A stretch of 64,000 nucleotides of DNA from Flavobacteriales bacterium. Its GTDB lineage: Bacteria > Bacteroidota > Bacteroidia > NS11-12g > UBA955. The position numbers and the translations under genes are program-made. Under the pieces are notes generated by a model. The model was not told the DNA's origin. It saw only the letters and a program-made list of their open reading frames with translations, and did no database searches. The stretch spans positions 62,001 to 126,000 of the forward strand of contig CANMCY010000004.1 in assembly GCA_947496375.1 (NCBI GenBank), written 5' to 3'. Shown here piece after piece: positions 1 to 8,776 of this stretch; position 1 is the stretch's first letter; every line of letters begins with the position of its first letter.

Positions 1-710
1 ACACAGCGGTGTGCTTCATCGCAGGAGGTAACGACTGCATCAGCATAGCTTGCAGCGCCCTGGTGCAGGCTTTTTATATTGCCGTCGGCAAAACATTGCA
101 TCGTAGCATCTTTTATTTCGTTGAGACTAGCTTTGCGAGAGAAGTCTGATCCCAGGCAAGCTTCCGCGTCATTGTAAACACTGTATACCACTTTGGCATC
201 GCGAAACACCGGCTCGTCTTTGTAAACCGTTTTTAAGTATACCGGAATAAGACTGGTCATCCAACCCTGACAATGAATGATATCGGGTGCCCATCCCAGT
301 TTTTTTACGGTTTCCATCACGCCTTTGCAGAAGAAAATGGTTCTTTCGTCATTGTCATCAAAAAACTGCCCTTTTTCATCCTGAAAAATAGCTTTTCTGT
401 GGAAATAGTCTTCGTTATCAAGGAAATACACCTGCATTTTGGTCTGGGGTATGCTGGCAACTTTGATAATGAGGGGATTGTCGTTGTCGTCAATAGAAAT
501 GTTGATTCCGGAAAGACGAACCACCTCGTGGAGGCGATTTCTTCTCTCGTTGATGACCCCAAACCGGGGTACGAGGATTCTGATTTCGTTGTCGCGCTCC
601 TGAAGCGCCTGGGGAAGGTTTCTTGCGATGGTGGCCTGTGCGCTTTCGGTTTCAAGGAAGGGGGCCATTTCTGAACTGACAAACAGAACGCGTTTTTTGG
701 TAATACTCAT
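1..710 (-). CDS. Glycogen/starch synthase-like glycosyltransferase, N-terminal part (cut by window edge)
   Basis: About 236 N-terminal residues are visible; the C-terminal GT-B half lies beyond base 1. The start MSITKKRVLFVSSEMAPF fits the beginning of the GT5 catalytic domain, which elongates alpha-1,4-glucan from ADP-glucose. The usual K-x-G-G nucleotide-sugar motif after the first strand is missing: the sequence reads ETESAQATIARNLPQAL. I recall this as normal for the Bacteroidota branch of the family rather than a sign of decay. The gene is divergent from panC, an arrangement common in this phylum. The ATG at 710 has a TAATTTTG promoter box upstream. The family is fairly certain; the exact substrate is not. 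Confidence 0.8.
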   Translation of the reverse strand, partial: MSITKKRVLFVSSEMAPFLETESAQATIARNLPQALQERDNEIRILVPRFGVINERRNRLHEVVRLSGINISIDDNDNPLIIKVASIPQTKMQVYFLDNEDYFHRKAIFQDEKGQFFDDNDERTIFFCKGVMETVKKLGWAPDIIHCQGWMTSLIPVYLKTVYKDEPVFRDAKVVYSVYNDAEACLGSDFSRKASLNEIKDATMQCFADGNIKSLHQGAASYADAVVTSCDEAHRC

Positions 711-743
711 GTATGGGGACTCTATTGGGGAGATTAGTATTTA

Positions 744-751
744 CAAAATTA
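744..751 (-). promoter_or_regulatory. TAATTTTG promoter box of the glycogen synthase-like gene
   Basis: Matches the Bacteroidota -7 consensus TAnnTTTG. It lies 33 bases before the ATG at 710, giving a short untranslated leader. Confidence 0.5.
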
Positions 752-824
752 ACACAATTTTTTCTTAATATCAAAACTTTTCTTCACCTAAACCCTTTAT
801 TTGCGAGGAAAAATATCGTTTTTA

Positions 825-1673
825 TTGAAGGTTTTCTATTATAGCGGAGCGGTTTCAAAATGGGCACAAGAGCAAGAGGGCGGTGTTTCATTGCTGCCCA
901 CCATGGGCGCGTTACACCGGGGGCATTTATCCCTGGTTGAAAATGCTTGTGCTGTAAAAAGGCCTGTATTGGTCAGTATTTATGTTAATCCTGCACAATT
1001 CAACAACGAACAGGACCTACAGAAATACCCCAGAACCCTTGAACAGGATTTACGGCTGCTGCAACATGCGGGAGCCGATGCTGTTTATTTGCCTGTTACC
1101 GCAGACTTATACCCTTCCGAACTGCCTCCGGTTTCTGTGGATTTGGGTACGCTGGAGCGTGTTTTTGAAGGACAATATCGGCCGGGGCATTTTGCGGGTG
1201 TTGTGAAGGTGTTACATCGGCTTTTTTCTATAGTAAATCCGTCTGATGTGTTTTTCGGACAAAAAGACCTTCAGCAGTGTCTGGTGGTCGAAAAGTTAAT
1301 TGCAAAGCATTTTCCGGGAATCCAACAACACAATCTACCCACAAGAAGAGACCCTTCATCGGGGCTGGCCCTTAGCAGCAGGAACATGCGGCTCTCGGAG
1401 GAGGGAGCAAAACAGGCAGGTGCTATAAACTGGGCGCTTCAACTGGCATTGATTGGAAAAACGCTGGATTCCGGACTGGCAGATGCTAGGGATTATCTGG
1501 AAAAGCGGGGCATTCTGGTGGAATACCTCGACGTGGTGTCTTTGCCGGATATGGGGCCGGCCAAGGAATTGGCAGACAAAAAAACAGCTGCGGTTTTTGC
1601 GGGTTACGTGGAAGGGGTGCGGTTAATAGACAACCATATTTACGAGTATATCCCTGAAATTACGGTGTTTTGA
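825..1673 (+). CDS. panC: Pantothenate synthetase
   Basis: Condenses pantoate and beta-alanine with ATP to make pantothenate, a coenzyme A precursor; cytosolic. The nucleotide-binding HxGH signature is seen in TMGALHRGHLSLV near residues 26-38, and the family segment RRDPSSGLALSSRN lies further on. The length of 282 residues is normal. The reading frame is open from a TTG at 801, but the TTG at 825 gives the protein start MKVFYYSGAVSKW, which matches the usual PanC beginning, so 825 is chosen. It diverges from the glycogen synthase-like gene and converges on dtd. The two other coenzyme A genes in the window, coaE and coaX, are far away. Confidence 0.93.
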   Translation: MKVFYYSGAVSKWAQEQEGGVSLLPTMGALHRGHLSLVENACAVKRPVLVSIYVNPAQFNNEQDLQKYPRTLEQDLRLLQHAGADAVYLPVTADLYPSELPPVSVDLGTLERVFEGQYRPGHFAGVVKVLHRLFSIVNPSDVFFGQKDLQQCLVVEKLIAKHFPGIQQHNLPTRRDPSSGLALSSRNMRLSEEGAKQAGAINWALQLALIGKTLDSGLADARDYLEKRGILVEYLDVVSLPDMGPAKELADKKTAAVFAGYVEGVRLIDNHIYEYIPEITVF

Positions 1674-1736
1674 TTTGGGGTGAGAGACAAGCGCTGCCTG
1701 ACAAGCCGCCCCAAAAACCATGACCCTTACAAGCAA

Positions 1737-2180
1737 TCACGGGGACTCTATCATAATGGTAACCGGCCCATCGTTGATGAGCGACACCTGCATATCGGCG
1801 CCAAAAACACCTGTGGGTATGCTTTTGTTGAGGGTCTTTTGTAGTTCAGACAAAAACATTTCATACAGGGGTTTAGCGTTCTCGGGTCTTGCGGCTTGAA
1901 CAAAAGATGGCCGATTTCCTTTCCTGGCGTCTCCATAAAGCGTAAACTGGCTCACCAACAGTACATCGCCACCCGTGTCTGCTAACCTTAGATTCATCTT
2001 GCCTTCTGCGTCATTAAAAACGCGCAGGTTTGCCACTTTAGAGACCATCCAAAACACCTCTCTGGGGGTGTCGGATTCGCTGACACCCAATAGCACAAGT
2101 AAACCTGTTTTAATTTCAGCCACACAATCACCGCCAATAGAGACGGATGCTGAAGAAACACGCTGTATGAGGGCTTTCAT
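1737..2180 (-). CDS. dtd: D-aminoacyl-tRNA deacylase
   Basis: Hydrolyses D-amino acids wrongly attached to tRNA, protecting translation. It is 147 residues, the standard length. It begins MKALIQRVSSASVSI and carries the conserved LLVSQFTLYGDARKGNRPSF block and the C-terminal NDGPVTIMIES segment that form the active-site pocket of the dimer. It converges with panC and has its own TATCTTTG promoter box 8 bases before the start. No conflicting start is present. Confidence 0.95.
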   Translation of the reverse strand: MKALIQRVSSASVSIGGDCVAEIKTGLLVLLGVSESDTPREVFWMVSKVANLRVFNDAEGKMNLRLADTGGDVLLVSQFTLYGDARKGNRPSFVQAARPENAKPLYEMFLSELQKTLNKSIPTGVFGADMQVSLINDGPVTIMIESP

Positions 2181-2188
2181 GGGTTACA

Positions 2189-2196
2189 CAAAGATA
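2189..2196 (-). promoter_or_regulatory. TATCTTTG promoter box of dtd
   Basis: TAnnTTTG match with 8 bases between its last G and the ATG at 2180, so the transcript should have almost no leader. Confidence 0.6.
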
Positions 2197-2339
2197 CTCT
2201 TAACCGTGTGTTTTGTGTTTACATTGTTCGCGTTTTTATTATCCGCTTTTTATCCATAAAACCACCATATTTATCCTAATGCATGTCTCGCCCGGCGCTT
2301 GTCCTTTTCTTCTGAGGCGGTTCATGTAAAGTACTTTAT

Positions 2340-2368
2340 AAAAAAACAGCCCCCTTAAAAAGAGGGCT
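2340..2368 (-). terminator. Intrinsic terminator after the 2394-2927 lipoprotein gene
   Basis: Read on the minus strand, arms AGCCCTCTT and AAGGGGGCT form a stem (2348-2368) followed by a run of T (2340-2346). It sits just past the stop codon of the minus-strand lipoprotein gene. Confidence 0.75.
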
Positions 2369-2393
2369 ATTTAAAAGGGAAAACGTTTCGTTT

Positions 2394-2927
2394 TTATTTG
2401 TCTTGCAGGATAATTTCCTTGCCGTTTTCGAGGTATACGATTTTCTGTTTTTCTGTGCGGAAATTTTGGTATTTACCGCCATATCCTTCCACTTTAACAG
2501 CATATTCTTTGATGAACAAATAGTTTTTTACAGTGGTTGTATAATTCGGGTGAACTAAAAAATCATAGTCTCCATTTGCCAGCGCTTTATAGGCCGCAGC
2601 ACCCCTAACCTTTGCCAAGCGTCCTGCCTGTGCCAGTTTCAGAGGGTTAAGCTGCTGTAAAAGCCCCGCTGATGCATCTGTGCTGAAATTAATTCCATCT
2701 GCAAAGGTGTTGTCGCCACTAATTCTGAACATCAGCAAATATGTTGATGTGCTCTCGCCGATGAGTTTGGTTTTTTCATCAACTTTAATGTCCGCTTTAA
2801 TCGGATCTAGCTGCACGCTTCTTGAAATAACGGGGCTGGACTGGAAACCTTTGTTGGTTGAAACACAAGATGTTGTTGAAGCAACAACTCCTACGAGCAA
2901 GGCAATTTGAAGTGATTTGATTTTCAT
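2394..2927 (-). CDS. Hypothetical lipoprotein
   Basis: A 177-residue protein beginning MKIKSLQIALLVGVVASTTSCVS. The hydrophobic stretch ending in STTSC is a lipobox, with Cys at residue 21 as the lipidated residue, so it is probably anchored in the outer or inner membrane. The mature part has a segment GAAAYKALANGDYDFLVHPNY that resembles small secreted proteins with alternating strands and a helix; I cannot assign a family. It stands alone between dtd and carB and has its own terminator. A weak TATTATTG promoter-like box lies upstream. Confidence 0.75.
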   Translation of the reverse strand: MKIKSLQIALLVGVVASTTSCVSTNKGFQSSPVISRSVQLDPIKADIKVDEKTKLIGESTSTYLLMFRISGDNTFADGINFSTDASAGLLQQLNPLKLAQAGRLAKVRGAAAYKALANGDYDFLVHPNYTTTVKNYLFIKEYAVKVEGYGGKYQNFRTEKQKIVYLENGKEIILQDK

Positions 2928-2995
2928 GGTTTTGTAATATTAATTTCTTTTTTGTTGCAATAATAGTTCTTTTTGAGAACTGGTTTTGGCGTTTT

Positions 2996-5812
2996 TTAGT
3001 AGCTAAGATACACGCTCTTCATTTTGTAGAGTTCTCGGAAGGTTGGGTCAAGCAGGTCTTTTATGAACAAGATGCTCTCGCCGGTACTTTTCATTTCGGG
3101 GCCCAATTCGCGGCTTACGCCGGGGAATTTATTAAACGAGAATACCGGTTGTTTAATGGCATATCCTGATGGCCTTGCCGGAATGGTAAAATCTTTGATT
3201 TTATTCGTCCCCAGCATCACCTTGGTGGCCATATTCACATAGGGCACATCGTACGCCTTGCAGATAAAAGGAACCGTGCGGCTGGCACGGGGGTTGGCCT
3301 CAATAACGTACACCTTCTCCTCTTTGATAGCAAATTGTATGTTCAGCAAGCCCCTGATGTTCATTTTTAAGGCCAGGCGCTTGGTGTATTCTTCCATTTG
3401 CTGCTTAACATTATCGCTAAGGCTAAACGGGGGTAGCACAGCGCTGCTGTCTCCACTGTGGATGCCGGCTGGTTCGATGTGTTCCATCATGCCTATGATG
3501 TGAACATCGTCGCCATCACAAATGCTGTCGCTTTCGGCTTCTTCTGCCCTGTCAAGAAAATGGTCTATCAATACGCGGTTTCCGGGTAAATCACCCATAA
3601 GTTTTACTACGGCTTTTTCCAGGTCCTCGTCATTAATAACAATCACCATTCCTTGTCCGCCAAGCACATAACTTGGTCTCACCAATACAGGATAGCCCAC
3701 CTCGTTGGCAATTTTGATGGCTTCCTCAGCATTTAGCGCCACGCCGTATTTGGGGTAAGGGATATTTAATTCTGCCAGCAAATCGCTAAAGCGGCCCCGA
3801 TCCTCTGATATATCCATGTCGGGATAGCTGGTGCCGATAATTTTAATACCTTTTTCGTGAAGTTTTTCAGCGAGTTTGAGCGCGGTTTGACCACCGAGTT
3901 GCACAATAACACCTTCAGGTTTTTCGTATTCAATCAATTCCCACAGATGCTCCCAATACACCGGTTCGAAATACAGCTTATCGGCCATATCGAAATCCGT
4001 GCTTACGGTTTCCGGGTTGCAATTCACCATTATGGCTTCGTATCCGGCCTCGCGAGCGGCTAAAATACCGTGTACACAACTGTAGTCAAACTCAATGCCC
4101 TGCCCGATACGGTTGGGACCGCTGCCCAACACAATGACCTTTTTTCGGTCCGAAAACGCACTTTCATTTTCCCCGTCAAATGTTGAGTAGAAGTAGTTGG
4201 TGGGGCTGGGAAATTCGGCGCTGCAAGTGTCAACCATCTTGTAAACGCGGCGTATTCCCAGTGATTTTCTTTTTTCGTAAACTTCTTCTGCACTGCAGTT
4301 TCCCATGAGCCAAGCAATTTGCTCATCACTAAATCCTTTTTCCTTTGATGCCCTCAGGAGTTCTTCAGGCAGATTATTGATTTTGTATCGTTTAATTTCG
4401 TTGCTGGTTTTTACCAATTCTGCCACTTGTTCCAGAAACCACCGGTCTATTTTGGTCATTTTCTGCACTGTGCTGATGGGTAGCCCCAGACTGAGTGCGT
4501 CGTATACCTGAAACACCCGGTTCCAGCTGGCGCGTTCCAGGCCTTCGGCTAACACTTCCAGGTTTCTTTCTGCCGGGCGATCTGCACCCAGGCCGTGTCG
4601 CCCTATTTCCAAGCTCTGACACGCCTTTTGCAGGGCCTCCTGAAAACTCCGTCCAATAGCCATCACCTCTCCAACGCTTTTCATCTGAAAACCAAGGCGA
4701 CGGTCGGCACCATGAAACTTATCAAAGTTCCAACGGGGAATTTTTACGATTACATAATCAATGGCGGGCTCAAAAAATGCGCTTGTGGTCTTGGTTACGG
4801 GGTTTGTAAGCTCATCAAGGTAGTAGCCGATGGCTAGTTTAGCCGCTATTTTGGCAATGGGATAACCGGTGGCTTTGCTGGCCAGTGCCGAACTACGGCT
4901 CACGCGGGGGTTGATTTCAATGGCAATGATGTCTTCGTTCTCCGGGTTTACAGAGAACTGCACGTTGCAACCGCCGGCAAACACACCCATGCTTCTCATC
5001 ATTTTGAAGGCCATGTCGCGCATGCGCTGAAAGCACACATCGCTCAAGGTCATGGCGGGGGCCACCGTGATGCTGTCGCCGGTATGAATGCCCATGGGGT
5101 CGAAGTTTTCGATGGTACAGATAACGGCGATGTCGTCTTTTCCGTCGCGCAGCAATTCCAGCTCGTATTCTTTCCATCCCATCACCGCCTGCTCCACCAG
5201 CACTTCGTGCACAGGGCTAGCTTCCAAACCACGCTGCAATGCAGCATCAAATTCGTCTTTTTTGAAAACGATACTGCCACCGGTACCACCCAGTGTGTAG
5301 CTGGGGCGAATCACCAAAGGGAACCCGATGCGCTGGGCAATTTCTTTGCCTTCCAGAAAGCTATTGGCAATCTGGCTTTCGGCCACGCCCACGCCCAGTT
5401 CTATCATCAGGTCCTTGAACTTGTCGCGGTCTTCCATTTTGTCGATAGCCTCGATGTTTACCCCAATAATGCGGCAATTGTATTTGCTCCAGATGCCCAG
5501 TTCATCGCACTCTTTGGCCAGGTTTAGCGCGGTTTGGCCACCCATGGTAGGCAGTACACAATCGATTTGCTGTTCCTGCAAGATTTTTTCAATGCTTTGC
5601 GGGGTAAGCGGCCAGAGATACACATGATCGGCATTCATTTTGTCGGTCATGATGGTGGCGGGATTGCTGTTGATGAGCGACACCACGATACCTTCCTCGC
5701 GCAGGCTTCTTGCGGCCTGAGAGCCGGAGTAGTCAAATTCGCAGGCTTGTCCGATGATAATAGGCCCGGAGCCGATAATGAGAACGTGTTTAATTGAAGA
5801 GTCTTTGGGCAT
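2996..5812 (-). CDS. carB: Carbamoyl-phosphate synthase large subunit, short form without allosteric domain
   Basis: Makes carbamoyl phosphate from ammonia (supplied by CarA), bicarbonate and two ATP for pyrimidine and arginine synthesis. Both ATP-grasp halves are visible: the first begins VLIIGSGPIIIGQACEFDYSG near residue 10 and the second begins VIVLGSGPNRIGQGIEFDYS near residue 560. At 938 residues it is about 130 shorter than the E. coli protein: it ends shortly after GPEMKSTGES, so the C-terminal methylglyoxal-synthase-like domain that binds UMP and ornithine is missing. I believe this short form is usual in related bacteria. An in-frame ATG at 5842 was rejected because a TAACTTTG promoter box lies between it and the ATG at 5812. 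No carA is nearby. Confidence 0.95.
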   Translation of the reverse strand: MPKDSSIKHVLIIGSGPIIIGQACEFDYSGSQAARSLREEGIVVSLINSNPATIMTDKMNADHVYLWPLTPQSIEKILQEQQIDCVLPTMGGQTALNLAKECDELGIWSKYNCRIIGVNIEAIDKMEDRDKFKDLMIELGVGVAESQIANSFLEGKEIAQRIGFPLVIRPSYTLGGTGGSIVFKKDEFDAALQRGLEASPVHEVLVEQAVMGWKEYELELLRDGKDDIAVICTIENFDPMGIHTGDSITVAPAMTLSDVCFQRMRDMAFKMMRSMGVFAGGCNVQFSVNPENEDIIAIEINPRVSRSSALASKATGYPIAKIAAKLAIGYYLDELTNPVTKTTSAFFEPAIDYVIVKIPRWNFDKFHGADRRLGFQMKSVGEVMAIGRSFQEALQKACQSLEIGRHGLGADRPAERNLEVLAEGLERASWNRVFQVYDALSLGLPISTVQKMTKIDRWFLEQVAELVKTSNEIKRYKINNLPEELLRASKEKGFSDEQIAWLMGNCSAEEVYEKRKSLGIRRVYKMVDTCSAEFPSPTNYFYSTFDGENESAFSDRKKVIVLGSGPNRIGQGIEFDYSCVHGILAAREAGYEAIMVNCNPETVSTDFDMADKLYFEPVYWEHLWELIEYEKPEGVIVQLGGQTALKLAEKLHEKGIKIIGTSYPDMDISEDRGRFSDLLAELNIPYPKYGVALNAEEAIKIANEVGYPVLVRPSYVLGGQGMVIVINDEDLEKAVVKLMGDLPGNRVLIDHFLDRAEEAESDSICDGDDVHIIGMMEHIEPAGIHSGDSSAVLPPFSLSDNVKQQMEEYTKRLALKMNIRGLLNIQFAIKEEKVYVIEANPRASRTVPFICKAYDVPYVNMATKVMLGTNKIKDFTIPARPSGYAIKQPVFSFNKFPGVSRELGPEMKSTGESILFIKDLLDPTFRELYKMKSVYLSY

Positions 5813-5826
5813 GGTCCAAAATTGCA

Positions 5827-5834
5827 CAAAGTTA
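5827..5834 (-). promoter_or_regulatory. TAACTTTG promoter box of carB
   Basis: TAnnTTTG match 14 bases before the ATG at 5812. It settles the start, because the longer reading frame would begin upstream of the promoter. Confidence 0.65.
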
Positions 5835-5937
5835 GCGGGCATAGCCCTGATTTTGGGGGGTGTTGATAATTTACGTTAATTTAACATCAAACTGCATGTT
5901 CTTTGGTGGATTTTTGAGGCAAATAATTGTCATTCCT

Positions 5938-7287
5938 ATGCCAAAAACCATTAAAAAGAAATTGGAAAACGGCACAAAAATTTTTGTGTTAGACACGTCT
6001 GTCATTCTGTATGACCACAATGCTATTTTAAATTTTGAGGAGCATGACATTGCCATTCCAATTACGGTTTTAGAGGAGCTTGATAATTTTAAAAAAGGAA
6101 ATGACACCCTAAATTTTGAGGCCCGGGAATTTATTCGGTTTGTGGATAAGCTAAGCAACGGAACGGCTCTTAGTGGATGGATTTCTTTGGCTCCAAGGGC
6201 CGGTGGTGCCTTTTCTGTAATCATGGATGAGCGATCATCGCTGGACGCCACAAAGGTTTTTGGGGATAAAAAAGCGGACCATAAAATTCTGAACGCGGCC
6301 TTGCATATGCAAGAACAATATCCCGGAAGAAAGGTTGTGTTGGTTTCAAAAGACGTAAACCTTCGCTTAAAAGCAAGGTCATTAAACCTTGTTTCTGAGG
6401 ATTATGAAACCGGTAAAATCAAGAATGTAGAGGGGTTGTATAAGGGGATTACGCTGATAGAAACCAACGATAGTCAAATTATAGATACCCTTCACCATCA
6501 GGGTCAAGCGGAACCCGCGCCTGTTTTGGATTCAAAACCTGTTGCCAATCATTATTTTATCATTAAAAACAACAAAAACAGCACGCTTGCATATTACAAC
6601 CCGGAAAACAACCTGTTGGAACGGGTTGAAAAAACGTATGCCTGCGGAATTAAACCCAAAAATGCCGAGCAGGCGTTTGCGATGCATGCACTGATGAACG
6701 ACAACATCCGGCTTGTTTCGATACAAGGGGTTGCCGGAACCGGCAAAACCCTTCTCGCGCTTGCCTGTGCTCTGGAAAATCGCAGTGCTTTCAGGCAAAT
6801 TTTTCTGGCACGCCCCATCATTCCCCTCAACAACAAAGACATTGGATATCTGCCGGGCGATATTAAGGCTAAGATTAACCCGTACATGGAACCCCTTTGG
6901 GACAACCTTAAATTTATCCAAAGCCAGTTTAAGGAAACCTCGAAGGAAAACCAAAGGATTAAAGAGCTGGTGGATACCGAAAAATTGCTGGTAACCCCTT
7001 TGGCCTATATCAGGGGAAGAAGCCTGAGCAATATTATGTTTATTGTAGATGAAGCCCAAAACCTTACTCCTCTCGAAATAAAAACGATCATTACCCGGGC
7101 TGGCGAAGGCACTAAAATCGTGTTTACGGGAGATATAAACCAAATTGACACCCCTTATCTGGATGCTCAGTCAAATGGTTTAAGCTACCTGATTGACAGA
7201 ATGAGAAATCAGCCATTGTATGCCCATATTACGTTGGAGAAGGGCGAGAGAAGTTCGCTGGCAAACCTTGCCAACAGCTTGTTGTAA
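5938..7287 (+). CDS. PIN-PhoH family ATPase (YlaK-like)
   Basis: A 449-residue cytosolic protein. Residues about 13-150 form a PIN nuclease-type domain (FVLDTSVILYD at the start, with acidic residues typical of a metal site). Residues about 240-440 form the PhoH ATPase domain, with Walker A GVAGTGKT and Walker B IMFIVDEAQN. Proteins of this architecture are thought to be RNA helicase/nucleases, but the cellular role is unsettled. The frame is open from 5860; the ATG at 5938 (MPKTIKKKLENG) is preferred because it directly precedes the PIN domain. It is divergent from carB with a 125-base gap. Confidence 0.9.
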   Translation: MPKTIKKKLENGTKIFVLDTSVILYDHNAILNFEEHDIAIPITVLEELDNFKKGNDTLNFEAREFIRFVDKLSNGTALSGWISLAPRAGGAFSVIMDERSSLDATKVFGDKKADHKILNAALHMQEQYPGRKVVLVSKDVNLRLKARSLNLVSEDYETGKIKNVEGLYKGITLIETNDSQIIDTLHHQGQAEPAPVLDSKPVANHYFIIKNNKNSTLAYYNPENNLLERVEKTYACGIKPKNAEQAFAMHALMNDNIRLVSIQGVAGTGKTLLALACALENRSAFRQIFLARPIIPLNNKDIGYLPGDIKAKINPYMEPLWDNLKFIQSQFKETSKENQRIKELVDTEKLLVTPLAYIRGRSLSNIMFIVDEAQNLTPLEIKTIITRAGEGTKIVFTGDINQIDTPYLDAQSNGLSYLIDRMRNQPLYAHITLEKGERSSLANLANSLL

Positions 7288-7346
7288 ATTAAGTTGTTAT
7301 CTGTTTGGCGTCCTCGCCAACCACTGTTATTACGGTGCTGAAACGC

Positions 7347-7388
7347 AATCGGCATCACCCTTCGAAGAGCTCAGTGTGACAGCCGATT
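7347..7388. repeat. REP-like imperfect palindrome
   Basis: Perfect outer arms AATCGGC (7347-7353) and GCCGATT (7382-7388) enclose a core of the type TCACCCTTCGA...GTGTGACA. Similar TCACCC...TTCGAAGGG elements occur as dispersed extragenic repeats in many bacterial genomes, as I recall. A separate small hairpin TTGGCG-TCCT-CGCCAA lies at 7305-7320. Both are in the gap between the PhoH gene and the next membrane protein. Confidence 0.45.
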
Positions 7389-7431
7389 GTGAGATGTTGG
7401 CTAACAGGCCCGGCCCGTGGCCCCAATCCCT

Positions 7432-7439
7432 TATTTTTG
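7432..7439 (+). promoter_or_regulatory. TATTTTTG promoter box
   Basis: TAnnTTTG match 15 bases before the ATG at 7455; it supports that start over the ATG at 7389. Confidence 0.5.
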
Positions 7440-7454
7440 TCCTTTGATTTCTCC

Positions 7455-8765
7455 ATGAGGCCCATCTTCGCTTACTGCATCGCGTTAGGAACATTGTTGC
7501 TGTATGTTTCGTTTAACATTCACAACAACAAAGCCCCGCTAAACTACCGCAGTGAGATATATGCAGATAAAGCCGGTTACTACGTGTACCTGCCGGCTTT
7601 GTTTTTGTATGATTTCAATCCGAAGAAATTCCCCAACAAGGTAGACAGTGTTTCCGGACAAGGGTTTTTATTCGTTAAGAGCAACCCCAAAAAGTCAAAC
7701 AAGGTGGTTTTTACAAAATACCCCTGCGGGGTGGCCATTCTGGACGCTCCTTTTTTTGGAATAACACATATTTATTGCAAAATCACCAACCAGCCTACCG
7801 ATGGGTTTTCCATACCCTACCATCGCATGCGCAGCGTGTCCGCCTGGTTTTATGGAATGTTGGGGTTGTTTTTGGTGTTGTTGACACTAAAAAGAAAAAC
7901 CCAACTCCAAACACGGGTTGTCCTTTTGGGTACAACCCTTTTTCTGCTTGGCACAAACCTGATCTACTATTTGGTTAAAGATGCGGGGCTGTCGCACAAT
8001 TACTCGTTTTTTCTGATTGCCTTGCTGGTGTATTTCAAAACGCTGGTTTTCGATTCACAAAAAACAGGGCACTACCTGCTGCTGGGTTTGATCGTGGGGT
8101 TGCTGGTTTTGGTGAGGCCTATCAATGTTGTTTTTGTGGGATTGTTGGTGTTTTGGGATTTGCAACGCCCGCGGGATGCCATTCAATTGGTAATGGTTAA
8201 CCTTGCGCGCTGGTTGCTTTTTGCCTGCGTGGTCTTTCTATTTTTTATACCACAACTGTTGTATTACCAATATGCTTTTGGCCAATATGTGAATTACGCA
8301 TACGGAAATGAAACTTTTCTATTTTGGAAAAACCCAAAACTTGCTCATGTTTTTTTCGCCTTCCAGAACGGTTGGCTCACCAACAATCCTTTGCATGTTT
8401 TTACCCTGGCCGGGGTGGTGTGGATGGTTCTAAAAAAGATGTTAAACGGGTGGAAATTACTGCTACTGGTATTGGGGGTTGGGTTGCTTTACGCAAGCTG
8501 GTGGAGCTGGGAATTGGGTTGTGGTTTTGGACACCGGGGGTTTGTGGAGTTTTATGCTGTGCTTATGCCTGCTTTTATAGTTGGTTTTGACCGGATTCTG
8601 GGAATGCGACCCATGCAGAAAACGCTTCTCTTATCGCTGATGTTGCTGTTTGTGATGATAAGCCTCAAGCTAATCTCTGCTTATGACAATTGCTGGTATG
8701 GAGATGGCCCCTGGGATGCAGAGGAATGGATGAACTTGCTGCTGAAACCGGTTTATGTAAAGTAA
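7455..8765 (+). CDS. Polytopic membrane protein, possible GT-C type glycosyltransferase
   Basis: A 436-residue protein beginning MRPIFAYCIALGTLLLYVSF with roughly ten hydrophobic segments across its length. The first periplasmic loop contains acidic and aromatic residues (RSEIYADKAGYYVYLPALF), a position where GT-C enzymes carry their catalytic acid; this is suggestive only. Later loops such as YGNETFLFWKNPKLAHVFF and the GHRGFVEFY segment recall lipid-linked sugar transferases of the ArnT/PMT superfamily. No close family was recognised. The start at 7455 is chosen because a promoter box lies just upstream. It converges with the threonine aldolase gene with only 11 bases between stops. Confidence 0.75.
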   Translation: MRPIFAYCIALGTLLLYVSFNIHNNKAPLNYRSEIYADKAGYYVYLPALFLYDFNPKKFPNKVDSVSGQGFLFVKSNPKKSNKVVFTKYPCGVAILDAPFFGITHIYCKITNQPTDGFSIPYHRMRSVSAWFYGMLGLFLVLLTLKRKTQLQTRVVLLGTTLFLLGTNLIYYLVKDAGLSHNYSFFLIALLVYFKTLVFDSQKTGHYLLLGLIVGLLVLVRPINVVFVGLLVFWDLQRPRDAIQLVMVNLARWLLFACVVFLFFIPQLLYYQYAFGQYVNYAYGNETFLFWKNPKLAHVFFAFQNGWLTNNPLHVFTLAGVVWMVLKKMLNGWKLLLLVLGVGLLYASWWSWELGCGFGHRGFVEFYAVLMPAFIVGFDRILGMRPMQKTLLLSLMLLFVMISLKLISAYDNCWYGDGPWDAEEWMNLLLKPVYVK

Positions 8766-8776
8766 CTGCCGGTATT

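Noticed and set aside
1674-1715. TTTGGGG ... CCCCAAA inverted repeat between panC and dtd as a terminator
   Set aside because: The loop is 28 bases and no T-run follows; too weak to call.
5084-5527. 147-residue plus-strand reading frame opposite carB
   Set aside because: It is the antisense of a strongly conserved ATP-grasp region, has no recognisable domain and no promoter box; a shadow frame.
6532-7143. 203-residue minus-strand frame opposite the PhoH gene
   Set aside because: Antisense of the conserved ATPase domain; no family and no upstream signal.
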